Origin: Corbicula japonica
Taxonomy: Eukaryota; Mollusca; Bivalvia; Venerida; Cyrenidae
NCBI GenBank assembly: GCA_038501625.1
Contig: JAZAYU010000010.1
Coordinates: 5,787,380 to 5,851,379, forward strand
Reading direction: 5' to 3'
Length of the DNA: 64,000 bases
Part shown: positions 1 through 13,300 of the stretch, in pieces
Layout of the letters: every line of letters begins with the position of its first letter
Position numbering within the stretch: position 1 is the first letter of the stretch
Made by a program: the position numbers and the translations under genes
Notes under the pieces: model-generated
Database searches by the model: none
Told to the model about the DNA's origin: nothing
What the model saw: only the letters and a program-made list of their open reading frames with translations

Positions 1-472
1 AATAGAGGATGCTAAATGCCAAATATCTAAGCTCTAGGCCTTGTGGTTTCAGACAAAAAGATTTTTAAAGTTTTTCCTATATAAGTCTATGTAAAATGAA
101 GTGACCCCTGGGGCGGGGCCAATTTTGACCCCAGGGAAATAATTTGAACAAACTTTGTAGAGTTCCACTAGAGGATGCTAAATGCCATATATCTAAGCTC
201 TAGGCCTTGTGGTTTCAGACAAGAAGATTTTTAAAGTTTTTCCTTTTGGCTGCCATGGCAACCAGAGTTCTGCATGGAATTGATTTCTTTGAACAACTTT
301 GGAAGAGCTTCATGCAAGGAACATCCGTGGCAAGTTTCGTTAAAATTGGCCAAGCTGTTACAGAGAAGAAGTCGTTTGAAGAAAAAGTTGACGATGGACG
401 GACGGACGCACCGACGACGGACATCAGGCGATCACAAAAGCTCACCATGAGCACTTCGTGCTCAGGTGAGCT
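1..472 (-). mobile_element. Helentron-like element, 5' end inside a TTAA MITE
   Basis: On the complement it starts AGCTCACCTGAGCAC with a terminal hairpin (AGCTCACC to GGTGAGCT), as in the element at 37199. A GTCCGTC-rich stretch and tandem units follow: TAGAGCTTAGATAT and AGTGGAACTCTACAAAG-type blocks recur at about 180 bp. It continues beyond the left edge. The right flank (AAAAAGCAAACAGTTTAGAT) is the middle of a TTAA MITE, so the element landed in one. Confidence 0.7.
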
Positions 473-576
473 AAAAAGCAAACAGTTTAGATCCTGAGCA
501 GATGGCCTGGATGTGCCGCCTGATCTGGATCTAAACTGTTTGCCCTCACCATATAGGCATCTATATGGAGAAAAGT
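473..576. mobile_element. TTAA MITE, right half
   Basis: It holds the second hairpin (AGTTTAGATCCTGAGCAG to CTGATCTGGATCTAAACT) and a decayed end, TCTATATGGAG. The left half is displaced by the Helentron-like element that ends at 472. Confidence 0.75.
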
Positions 577-663
577 TTTGTAGAAAACACAATGATCAAT
601 TTTCCACTGTTAATGCATTCAAATGATTTGTGTAGCTGAAACCAGAAATGATCACAAAATCAC

Positions 664-887
664 TTAACTCTTTCCTCCATATTTACGCATTATTATGCAT
701 GTGCAACCAGAGTAGATCCAGATCAGCCGGCACATCTGTGCTGTCTGATCAGGATCTGCACTGGTCACATTTTGGTCAGAAATAACATAACAAATTAAAA
801 AGCCAACAGGGCAAATCCTGATCAGATGGCATGGATCTACACTGGTCGCAGATGCCTAAAAATGCGTATATATAGATGAAAGGGTTC
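664..887. mobile_element. TTAA MITE, near-complete
   Basis: It starts TTAACTCTTTCCTCCATA and ends GATGAAAGGGTT. Both internal hairpins are present; the right TTAA is mutated to TTCC. Confidence 0.85.
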
Positions 888-1224
888 CAATAGTATGAAC
901 AAAACCGTACATTCTAATGTGCAGATTTTGTAACCTTAGTGCAATAACGGTATATATTCTTCATATTCCAATGGTAGTTATACTGTTTTTTTCACTAACA
1001 TACCATTTGTCCTATTAATTTTTCGGTCACACAATACCTCCATCTTAAATGTTTCTTCATTAACACTTACTGAGACACTTATAAAATACTAATCATAAAC
1101 AAGAGAATCCAAATCAGCCCTAATATCTCACCCAAGCATGTTCACCAAGGTTATTCTGTATTTTTTGCTGTGGGAACAATACCATGCAGCTAAACCTTGA
1201 CACAATTTATAAGGGCTTACTTAC

Positions 1225-1324
1225 CTTGCTGACAAGTTGACCCTGGAAGATGGTGTCCAATAACTTGGAGGAAGGCTGTCCTGGCGTACTGTCTAGTTCT
1301 CTCTGTATCTTGTCCAACAACTCA
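1225..1324 (-). CDS. USP44: USP44/49-type exon 10 (last exon in the window)
   Basis: 100 bases, phase 2 in and phase 0 out. It completes Cys and reads [20 protein letters not shown], then [13 protein letters not shown], before donor [19 protein letters not shown] and the IF-GQL-S pattern lie at the start of the USP zinc-ribbon finger. The spacer between them is shorter than in the vertebrate proteins. The next exon should start with VTC- or VRC-like sequence and lies left of this window. Confidence 0.95.
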
Positions 1325-4300
1325 CTGTAACATTAAAACGTACCAGTGAAAATCTGCCAGACTAAGACACAAGCAAAAATCAGGAACTGCTAAATGGTCT
1401 CTTGTTTTGTTTTTTTAGCTATTAACTGACTGTTCATATAATGCAACTCTCTTGGCAATTTCTAATTATAAAATAGGACATAAACAAGAGATGTTTGTAA
1501 AACATGTTCTCCTTCCGCTTCGTCAATGCAAACTGGATAGTATTCTGCTGTTATTTTCTTGAAGCTCACTGTGACCTTGACCTTTGACCTACTGACTTAT
1601 AATCAAGGGTTCATCCTCTTTTGACAAACCTTCCTACCATATCTGAGGACTGTATGCAAAATCCTTGTCCTACCTAGTTATCGATCAGACAAGGTTGGTT
1701 ATAGATACCCCACTTGTTTGAAGGTGAGAGGATTAAAAAATAAAAAATATTAATTTTGTTTTCAACATTTCAATTTTTCACGAGGTGTAAGGTACGATCA
1801 TTTCAAACAGTTTCTTACCAGAGGAATTCCTGAGCATCATGTTGAGCATAGCCTTTGAACATGGGTATATCCTGCCACACAGCCCGCAGAAAGGCATGGG
1901 GACTAACCTGAGCCCACTTTCCTGACCACAGAACTCTGAATAAACCATGTAACTCTCCACACAAAGACCTGTTAATACAATGGTATACAGATTGGTCAGT
2001 GCTATTTTTTTACTGATCTTGGGCTAAAGTTTGGCCCCCTTAACCAATGCCAAAACATGCTTCATTATTAAAATTTTAAAAGATATTAACCAATTTAAGA
2101 TTAAGAAGAAAAAAGATCACATACTTGCTTATGAAGCTTGTGTTTCACTGTCAAATTAACCCTTTCCTCCATATACACACCTTTATGGCATGGGCGAACA
2201 GTTTAGATCCAGATCAGCTGGCACATCCGTGCCGTCTGATCAGGATCTAAACTGTTTGCTTTTTGATTCATTAGGTTATTTCTGATCAAAATGTGACCTG
2301 TGCAGATCCTGATCAGACGGCACAGACTGTTGATGTTTTAAACATTGAAAACCTCAATTTTATTGAAAACAACACATTTTTCCCCAATCTGATACAGACT
2401 TAAATTTACTGTGTTGAAACATCATATGTTGATCTTTGTTTCCTGGTAAATACCATCCCCGCTCCCAACAATTAGTGAAAATCTCAAATTTTTAATTGGA
2501 TTTAAAGGATATCCTGCACAATATATAAGGTCATTATACAAATTAAGTTTAAAAAAATAATAAATAAAACTCTGCCAATTGTAAGTTAGGGGAAAATTCG
2601 AAATCAGGAATGATGACTAAACGAATAAACACCATCAATGGGAGACAACCATTGTCTTGTGGAGGAACAACAGACTAGAACCAGAGATTGCTACATGTAG
2701 TTCAAAGATCAGCCAGGGCTGAAGGTTATAAAACTGAAATTGGAAACCAGTCTCAAATCTCAAGCATCTGATTGGCTGAAATGGCGTCCAGTGGCCATTT
2801 CGGCCAATCAGATGCTTGAGATTTGACTGGTTTCCATGCTGAGTTTGAAAACCTTGGGCACAGGATGTGATTCTTCTAAGATCATTTCCTCAGTCTATAC
2901 ATAACACAGCAATTACTAGTTTCAGCCATCAAGCACCTATTAATTTTAGTTGATAGAATTTAATACCAATTCAATATAAAATATGTTTACTCATCATGCA
3001 TTATCCTGCATTCCAGTTTTACTCCCGTTTTCATTTGCAATAAAAAACTAGAAACTGATGCCCCCACTGCTGCAACAACATATTTGATGGATGGATGAGT
3101 GCAACTCTATATGCCTCCCATTGTGTGGGGGCATAAAAATGATTTGGGGCATTGCAATAATATATATGCCTCAGAAAAATCATATCTGAACAAAGTATTG
3201 ACTAGTCATACTGAAGAGCATAAACATGTTGCCACAAATTGCCATTACATTGTGCAAGCTGGTGTCATTCACCCTGCTGTCATAGGTGTTGATACAAGTG
3301 GTTACCACTCATATATTAGTGAAGATTTAGAATATATTGGAATATAATGGAGAGCTTCACATACTTATTTAAAAATTTCTGATGGTTGCTTAATCCTGAT
3401 AATCATAAAGTTTAAACTAAGGGAGGCAACACTGGGAAAAGAAATCGGTAATGGGACAAGCTTACACTGTGGCATCTGCATTTCCCTGGGATTCTACATC
3501 ACAAATGAGCTGTTGTTTGACTGGAGAGATCTCGGACTGCGCTGAACCACCGTTCAAGCCGCCCTTTAACTTCTTCTTCACTGGAGAGCTGGACTTTATC
3601 TGTGACTGATGAGACATCAGATGCTGAAACACACAATGTTCATTGTAAGCAAATTCCAATGAATTCCTTTCAAGGAAAAGAGAACTTATTACTGTGTTAT
3701 CATTAATTGTCATGGGGACTAATATCCATGCATATGACACAAATTACATTTTTGAGTGGACATACATCGTTTTAACAATCAAACTGTAAGCAAATTCTCA
3801 GATTTTTCTTTCCAGGACAAGACAACTTATTACAGTGGTATAACCAAATTTTAGGAGCTTAATTTTCATGCATTTGACACAAATAAAATTTTCATGTGGA
3901 CATAAATTTGTGCAGTTCTATTGCTCTCACAGGAAAATTAGTGTTTAATTTTCAGTGTGGTAAGCTTTCATGCACATTGCCCTAGCACAAAATACATGTA
4001 TGTGAAAAAATTAAACCCAAGTGAAATAAAATAATACCACAGTACACTGCAGACTCTTTATAACGCGGTATAGGGGGTCCATCTTCACGAACGCGTTAAT
4101 AAGTGAAACCGCGTTAAATTTTTCCCAGTGCAAAATACATGTCCCGATTTTCCCGCGCAAACAGGATCCTTGTACATGTATTATCGATTACAAAACTGAT
4201 TATATTACTACACAAATAAGGCAACATTTACGATCGAAATGCAAAATAAAAATTTAAACACTTACAAACGCAAACGTATTCCATAATTAATAAATTACAT

Positions 4301-7300
4301 CCTAACTTTATCTCAAATATCACATCTCAGTATTATTGCAATATCAACCAGTTTCACCCAGCTAAAAGTCACATCACGTGCACAGTACGATAAAGATCAA
4401 ACAATCTGATAGCAGTTCCGAAAAAAAACAAACACTCTTGTTACGAGCCGATGCCGTCTTTGATGTTGACTTGACGAAATAAACAGGGGTGCGGATCAAA
4501 GCACAATGTGAATAAATGAACTATGTCGGTAATGTTTGCGTTAAAAAAAATTGTGACTGCTTTGAATTGTGCGAATCATGTTATAATTTAAAAACCGATA
4601 AAAAAATTATTCAGGTAATTCAGGTAATACACAAATGACGATTTGACGTAATTCACCGCTAAACAATAAATCACAACACAGGAATCGGAAAATGATAATT
4701 TGTAATGAACAACGAAATATGCAGATGGATATTCACAAATTTTATTTATTTTAAGCAATAGATCCACAGGAAGCAGAGATTTACTAGGCTACTGATCGCT
4801 AAGATACGAAACATACTCAGAGAACAGTTGTAGTGATTGCAACCTTCACGACTGCTTTTATATAAAATCACTGATTTGTTTACATCGGGAGTGAATAAAA
4901 TTCTTGATGTTTGCGTAAATTAAAGACCGCTTATAGTTGAATTCTTTTAATGTATGCATCTCAATGTGATTAAAGATTATTGAAATTAATAATAAATAAC
5001 ATCTGTAACAAACATACAGTAATGGATCAACTGATTAACGATAAGTGTGAAAACAATCGACAGTTTGCCCCAGGCTGAAACCTGTCACTACGAAAGGTGT
5101 TAAAACTTGGATGTTAAAGGGACAAAATGTGTGCTTCATAAATATACATGTTAGAATTATGACTTCCGGTTTCGATTTTTTGCCTTTTCATGGTAAAAAA
5201 TGGACTTAGAAAAAAATAGGGGATCCACGGGACGACCGGGTTATAATGGAGCGCGGAATTAAACAAACCGCGTTATAAAGAGTCTGCAGTGTACTTACAA
5301 TGGCCCCAACAGATATTGTTCTGAACTTTCTTAGAGATCCGTAAGCAAATATTCTACTCAAAGATTTCAGATCAGTGTTTAGTTTGACTTGTGGTGATAT
5401 GCCTATTTAAAAGTACCTGGAAACATTCTACCGTGGTCTGTCTCGCATACTGCTTGGCTGCAGCTGGTGTGACAGGTGAAGATCTGGGCCCAATAACTCT
5501 CTTCACAAGAGGGGAACCATCAGGACTTGCATCAAATCCGTACTTCATCCGTAGAAAAAACTCTCTGAAGGCATCTATGTGACTGCAGGAAAAAAGAACT
5601 TGTTTTTTTTTTAAATTGTCACCACCAATTGTCTTTTATCAACTTCATACCTGGTATGACAAACTAAATCAAGTATATTTTGTCATCATTATTGGTTTCA
5701 GTGAACATTGGATGGGTCTATCAGTGGTCGAAATTAGCGCTAGCCCGACAGCAAAAAACTAGTAGATTTTCTCTCGGGCTTGTAAAAATTCCCAATTTAC
5801 CAGCCCGACAGGCTTGTAAGATTCAGATCGTTGAAAAATCATTGTACTTTCATTTTCAGTTTTGTAAACAAACTTTTGAGCCGCTTATTTCATTCAGAAA
5901 GCTGTCGCTTTTATCAACGTATAATTCTCACTAAACTGATAATAAATATGTTTACTAAGTTCTAAGTTTTATTTAAGAGCTATCAACACCTGTTTGAACA
6001 CCTTAGCGATCAGCGTTGTATATTTCATGGTCACTGCTGTTTATTCACATCAAAAACAACACCGAAGAGTGGTATTGATTTTTTCGAGATCAAAGGTGCC
6101 GGGTTGAGTAAAGAAAAATGTGAGCATACGGCGGCGTTTTTGATTTATAAGAGATTGACTCATTCGTCAACACTCAGTCAAAAACTGAAGATTACTCGAA
6201 AAAAGTAGAGTTGTATAAGCAAAACATGCTGGAAATAAATAGCATTTGCCTGCCACAAATATTTTTTTTTTATAAACGACCTTTGTATTCACGACTTACA
6301 CATTACATTCAAAATGCTCATAGAAGAGTTGATTTGTCGTCGAGTAGCGTGTCATATTTGGCAATCAACAAAGCAGTTGATAATTGGTGTTTAACATGGA
6401 TTAATTAGCCCCAGACAGGTAAGCACTGTCAATTAAGTTATTGATTAATTCATGTCAGTTTGAAGAAGTCGGCAAGTGGCTAATAAAATCATGCTCCATA
6501 TTGAAAAGTTGTTATAATTATAAAGACACTCGCTAATTTCATAGAAGTTTCGCAAACAAACAAAAAAAATACTTATTTTATTTTTTTTAAATGCAGACGA
6601 ATCGTAACTCAACTTTTTAAATATTATTTTGATACCATCTAGCGTTCAAATTTGATAAAGAAAGATCATTTTATTTAAAAAATACATTTTAATTGATAAA
6701 TAACATTCTCTCTGAATAGATTTTTCACCATGATCCCCCGCAATTAAACCTGAAGCTAAACTGTTGAGGATGAAAGTGAGAAGAAAGAGAATGGCTGCCG
6801 AATTATTGCCGCAAATCAGGGTAAAACACCGGGGAAATCACCAGATCGGAAGGACATAATTGCAGTGAATTTCCACCCGAACTGATTTTTTAACGTGGTT
6901 GACGGGTGAAAATTGTAAAAGACATCTGACCTGTTCTATACCAAATTGATATCAGTGGGGCTACAGAACAAACTGGTGCAAAACCAAGAAGAAACCTCCT
7001 GAAGTTGCCGGGCGAGCAGCAACCAAACATAAATATGAGGATGGCAATCGTGACAGAAGTTTCCTTCTTTCTTGGACAAATAACAGGCCTTGGTTGCGAT
7101 TTAAGATTGAGACAAACACCATGATTTGCGACTGGTGCTTAGAAACGGAGGGAAAAAACATTGTTTCCGTCGCATCCAGGATGTGAAAATATGCCTCTGT
7201 TTTTCATATTCTCTAGAGAATGAATAAATGTTGAATGACATTTATATGGTGTTTCTGCATTTATCTCAGCTTTTTTTTAAAAGTAAAATGTATATTTAAA

Positions 7301-10300
7301 CATAATTTTCTTTCGGGCTAGTGAATTTTCTTTCAGGCTAGTGAAAATTGCTTAGTTACTAGCCCAACTTACTTGTAAATGTCAATTCTTATTTCTATGA
7401 CTGGTCTATAATACTGTCTGGTTTAATGCAATATTTGTAAAGATCATTTTCATGAGTCTAGTTACGTTTTGGAAAATGCAAAAAAGACGATATGATGTAT
7501 GAAGATGATCAGACTGCAAGTCAATAAACATAAAAGTAAGTTTGTTATAGCCTGTTCATATTCAGTTATCAGGGCTTTTTCTGCCTGCCTCATGGGGCCA
7601 AAAATAGGCCCAATTCCCAATGCCAGTGACCATTTTTCCCACTTTCAAGAAAAAAATTACAAATATCAAGAAAAAATAGAAACAACTAAACAAGAAACCT
7701 TATAATAAGAGACTTTTAAATTTATGTGAATTGTTTGTTTACTTTTGATTGGTGATCTGTAAAAACTACAAACTCCCGAAGTGTTCTGTAATACTTCCAG
7801 AACCAGCAAAGCAAGACAAACTAAGCTGTAAAGCAGAATATTGAAGGTTGACATTTCCCAATCAGTTTAATTTGTCAATATTTTTCCCCCGAATTTGACT
7901 ATTTACCGCATAAAGAATTCCCAATTTGGGCAGGTGCCTTTTCCCAAAAAAACCCTGAAAAAGCCCTGGTTATGAAAAATCCTTTCGACCATATATACTT
8001 CTTTACGGAATGGGCGAACAGTGTAGATCCAAATAAGCTGGCTCATCTGTATGGATGCACAAGCTGATCTGGATCTACACTGGTTGCACATGCATAGAAA
8101 TGCGTATTTATGGACAAAAGGGATAAAAATGTATGAAAAAGCATCTAGTACCTAAGCACCTGAAGTACAGAGTTCATATAACATGTGTTGCCGAGATTTT
8201 TGAGTCCAGTCACTCCTGGTGTGATCCGTCTCTTCTTGAACACCATACTAGAAGAGGACATTAGTTCTGCCATCTCTTTGTCAAACGATCTTCTCTTTGC
8301 AGACTTTGTTCGTTGGATTAGCAACCTCCAGGCCCCAAAGACTTTGGCTAATAACCTCTGTCTACAATTTAAAAGAAGAATTGTTTAAACACAATCCTAG
8401 GATAGTACATTAACTGGGCCACATGTTTATCAAATGATTTTTTATTTGCTGAATTTGTTTGGCAGATCAGCAACCTCAAGGTATCAAAAACTTTGGCTAA
8501 TAACCTCTGTCTGCAATTTAAAAGGAGAATTATTTAAACACCATTCCCTGATAGGATTTTATTTCAGCAACATGTTTCTCAAAGGATTTTATATTTGCCG
8601 ATTTTGTTTGTCGGATCAGCAACCTCGAGGGACCAACGACTTTGGGTAATTACCTCCTGTCTGCAATTTGAAAGGAAAAATTCTTGATTAAAAGTACAAG
8701 ACATGTCTTTACAGCCCAGTATATTACAATAATAACAATCAGTTGTCAAATAGCTTGGATAATGACCTCCTGTGTAAAATAAAATGGTGAAATGTTTTGA
8801 ACATTTAAATTACTGAAAAGATCTTTTCTTAGCTGAGAATGTGTGTTTGATAAAATCACCCCCAGGAGCCAAATGCACCATCTTAACCCTTTCCTCCATA
8901 GACACACCTTTTTTGTGTGGGCGAACAGTTTAGATCCAGACTGTTTGCTTTTAGATTTTTAAGGTTATTTCTGATCAAAATGCTACCAGTGCAGATCCTG
9001 ATCAGACAGCATGGATGTGCCGGCTGATCTGGATCTACACTGGTTGCACATGCGTAAAAACGTGTATTTATGGAGGAAAAGGTAACAAATCTCTGCAATA
9101 TAAACAAAAAACTTCTCAAACCCTTCACTCCATATACAGGCTTTATTGCATGTGCAAACAGATTACATTAAGATAAGACGTCAAACAGTGTACAAAGATC
9201 CTTATCAGATGAGACTGATGAAATAGCTGATCTTGATCTACACTGTTCGTCCATGACATAAAGGCTTATATTAGGAGGAAAGGGAAAATCGAATGGTCCT
9301 TTATTTACTGGAACAACCTCAGGCAACAAAAAGCTTGTCTGTGAATGTCTGTTTCCAGTTTTAACCCTTTCCTCCATATCCACGCATTTTTACGCATGTG
9401 CGACCAGTGTAGATCCAGATCAGCCGGCACATCTGTGCCATCTGATCAGGATCTGCACTGGTTGCATTTTGGTCAGAAATAACATAATGAATCAAAAATC
9501 GAACAGTTTAGATCCTGATCAGACGGCACAGATGTGCCAGCATGCAATAAAGTTGTATCTATGGAGGATGGGGTTAAAATGTAAGTTAATCCTAATAACA
9601 CTAAAATGGTATGGCTACTACCTTCTAGTCTTTAAAACAAAGCAAGAGAACCATAATGGTCTTAAAGCATTTACCTGAAGTGAATGAATATAAATTTTTA
9701 TAATAATATTTACAAAATAACTAAGCTTCCCTCAATCATGATTTAGAAGAAAAAAAATTCTCTAAAGACAAAACTATGTGGCCTCTATCTTATTAACAAA
9801 CAAAAGTTGATGCTTAGTGACAGACATGCTGAGCCTACCTTGAACACATTACTCACTCTGAGCCTTTGGCTCAGGTGAGCTAATGAACAAGCAGCCATGT
9901 CATTTAACTAAATGACACTGCTTAAGTGTCTATGAATTTAAATTTTTAAAATTTAATTGCTGGTTTTCAATGTTTTAAAAAATTTCTTTATAGCCATATA
10001 TCAGGAAAACAAGTCCTCCCTCAAGTAAAAAATGGCACTTTGATAGAGTTTTTTAAGAAAGTGTTCCTATGAAAAATTATTGAAATATTTCAATAAAGAT
10101 AACTTACAACCACTTTGGTGGCTTAATCATTATGTAACACCAAGCCTTCATGAAACAGTCACATAAAACAACAAATCAAAACCTTGGTAACCACATACAA
10201 ACCATTATGGTTACTGCTGATTCTGATAATGACCATAGTTTTTATTTTTTCTGGAAGATTGCCAACTTATATGTATTTGGAATTGTGCACACTTACCCTT

Positions 10301-13300
10301 TCCTCTATATATACAACTTTAAAGCATGGGCAAACAGTGTAGATCCAGATCAACTTGCACATCTGCACTGTTTGCTTTTTGACTTATTACATTATTTCTG
10401 ACCATAAAGGTGAACAGTGTAGATCCTGATCAGAGAGCAGAAATGTTCTGGCTGATCTGGATCTTCACTGGTCGCACATGCGTTAAAATGTGTATATACT
10501 AAGTAAAGGGTTGATGACATACAGTAGAAATATTAGTTTTCTGATATGACCTATAATGTATGAGGCTTGAGTGTGTCGAGTCATATTAACCCTTTCCTCC
10601 ATAAATACACCTTTATTGCATGGGCGAACAGTTTAGATCCAGATCAGCTGGCACATCCGATCTAAACTGTTCGCTTTTTGATTCCTTAGGTTATTTCTGA
10701 CCAAAATGTGACCAGTGAAGATCCTGATCAGACAGCATTGATGTGCCTGATGATCTGAATCTACACTGGTTTCACATGCGTAAAAATGCGTATATATGGA
10801 GGAAAGGGTTAAGTCAGACATACCTTCTGTGCCATTCTGCAGTCGCAGCTTTGTCATCTTCATCAGCTTCCTGTCTGAAATGGACAAAAACATCAAGCAC
10901 ATTTTACCCTTTACTCCACAGATACAGCTTTACTAACATGGACGAAAAGTGTAGATCTGCACTGTTGGCTTTTTCTAATTATCTGGTTATTTCTGACCAA
11001 ATAAAAAGTGCATATCCTGATTAGATGGCACAGATGAGCCAGCTGATCTGGATCTACACTGGTGGCACATGCGTAAAAATGCGTATTTTTGGAGGAAAAG
11101 GTTAAGTTATAACACAGATTATTTTTGTTCAATGACACAATTAAATGTCACATAACACTGGTAACTGTAGTTTTTCAAACAAAAATGGCTGATTAATAAT
11201 TAAAGAACACGTGAAGAATTAAACCATGTTTTGTTCTGCAGGTTTCTCATTAAGATCCGATTTTGGTCTCAGATTTCTACAATTTTCATTGAGTTTTTTT
11301 TTGTTCGTGATGAAAATTACAAACAAAATGACAATTTAGGTTTAACTGTCACTATTTTATTACACTCCAAGATCTGAGCTGGTTGAAACATTGACTGAAA
11401 CAGTCGTTTTGGACGGCAGCCAGTTCTTAATAACAACCCTGGTTCTGATCATATAAACTTTAATTAGCTCTAAAATTACTAATGAATGATAATGGTAAAT
11501 GATGTGTATGATGCATACTTTTCATTAGGCAATAACTGCTCAGAAAAAAAAATCAACTGGGAGTTGTTAGATGTAAATTGCATTATATTACCCACTTTAC
11601 AACAGCTATGAACACCTGTTTGTTGACAACTTTCAACTATGTCATCTTTATATTGAAAGCAATACTGGTGTGATACATTATAAAATGCCGACCTCATTCT
11701 CTGAGCAAGTAAGTGTATGAGAAAAAAAATTGCTGTGATGGTGAATTTATATAAATCTCAAAGAAACAATTATGATGAGACAATGTGGTTCGCAATACTG
11801 CTCAAGAATTTTATAATCAAGGAACCTCATTACTTTCTTAATCTTTTATGCCATATATATTGGTTTTATTGTGTTGATCCAGATCATCTGGAACATCTGT
11901 CATCTGATCTGAAATTCTGGATCAAGACTGGCCACTTCTTTGGTAAAAAATAACCTAATGAATCTAAAAGTAGAGTGTTAATCATGATCAGGGTTGAAGG
12001 TTATAAACCTGAGATTGGAAACCAGTCTCAAATCTCAAGCATCTGATTGGCTGAAATGGCGACCAGTCGCCATTTCAGCCAATCAGATCCTTGAGATTTG
12101 AGACTGGTTTCCATGCTCAGTTTTATAACCTTGGAAACAGATGGCGCAGAATCTGAATCTACATTGTTTCCTCATGGGTTAACAGCCACATACTACAGAG
12201 TAAAGGTTGAAGCCAGATGGTGGCAAGCGACTGGATAGGAAACTTTTAATTTTAATGTGACTACAGAATACTGTGGTATCATTGTTGGGGTTTGATTTTT
12301 ACGTATTTGAGATAGGGGAAGTGTCTTCAATCAATCCCAGTGAAAACCAACGACTGAATATCTAATTTTTTTAGAAAAAATACAACTGCGCCAATGTATG
12401 CCCTAGCGAAAATGCCATTTGCATCTTCTGCACAAAAATTTGATCTCTGCGAAAAAAAAGTGATACCATAGTACAAAACTTGCTGGTGTACCTTTGAACA
12501 GCTCCTGTATGAGAGTAAGATCGGAGGAGTCGTCTTCCCCGAGATTCCATGTCTGTGAACTTCTGCGTGGTCACAGCACTGAGGGCTGACCTCAACAGCT
12601 TGATGTCACCTGCTGCATTGTCATTCAACACATAGTCATCACACGCATAGCTGTAGATATGAAAGAAAACATTGGCTGAAATCATATTCATTCAAATCTT
12701 GTTTAGTTTAACCCTTTACCCCATGGGATATGGCTTTTATTCATGGGAAAACTGTGAAGATCTAGATGAGATATATTCACAGAGCCTCACCACTGAATTT
12801 GTGCTGCCCTGTAGTGATTATGTTTTCAGAGGTTTTGAAGATGGTAACAAGACAAACAAACTAAAAGTCATACTTCCTTTTCAACAAAGTTTTGGGATTT
12901 GACAAACATTTATGATGTGAGCAAATAAAAGTGATTTCATTTCTTCCAACATGATTATATTAATTGTAAAACAACAAAGCATCAGAGATGTATGTGGTCG
13001 CTGTTTGAATGTGTCAACTTGATTGTTTATAGAAAACTTCACATAAAATACACCATATTTTGTGCTACTAGAAGCATGAACAGACAACTCTGTCAGTTTA
13101 GCATCAAGAAATCATAAACATGTTTTCCAGTAAATCATTTTTAAGCTAAATTTATTTTTTGTTGATTATTTCAAACATCTTAAAGTCCAAATGGCCCTTA
13201 TTTTCAATTAAATTACTGGGCATGGATGGAAAAGCAGTTCAAAAGCTCAATGAAGTGTGGCAAGCTCAGTACAGCATTTATCTACTGTAAATGCAGTTAT

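Noticed and set aside
8434..8649. A second deubiquitinase gene
   Set aside because: The similarity is only to part of exon 6, repeated at 149 bp, without a Cys box.
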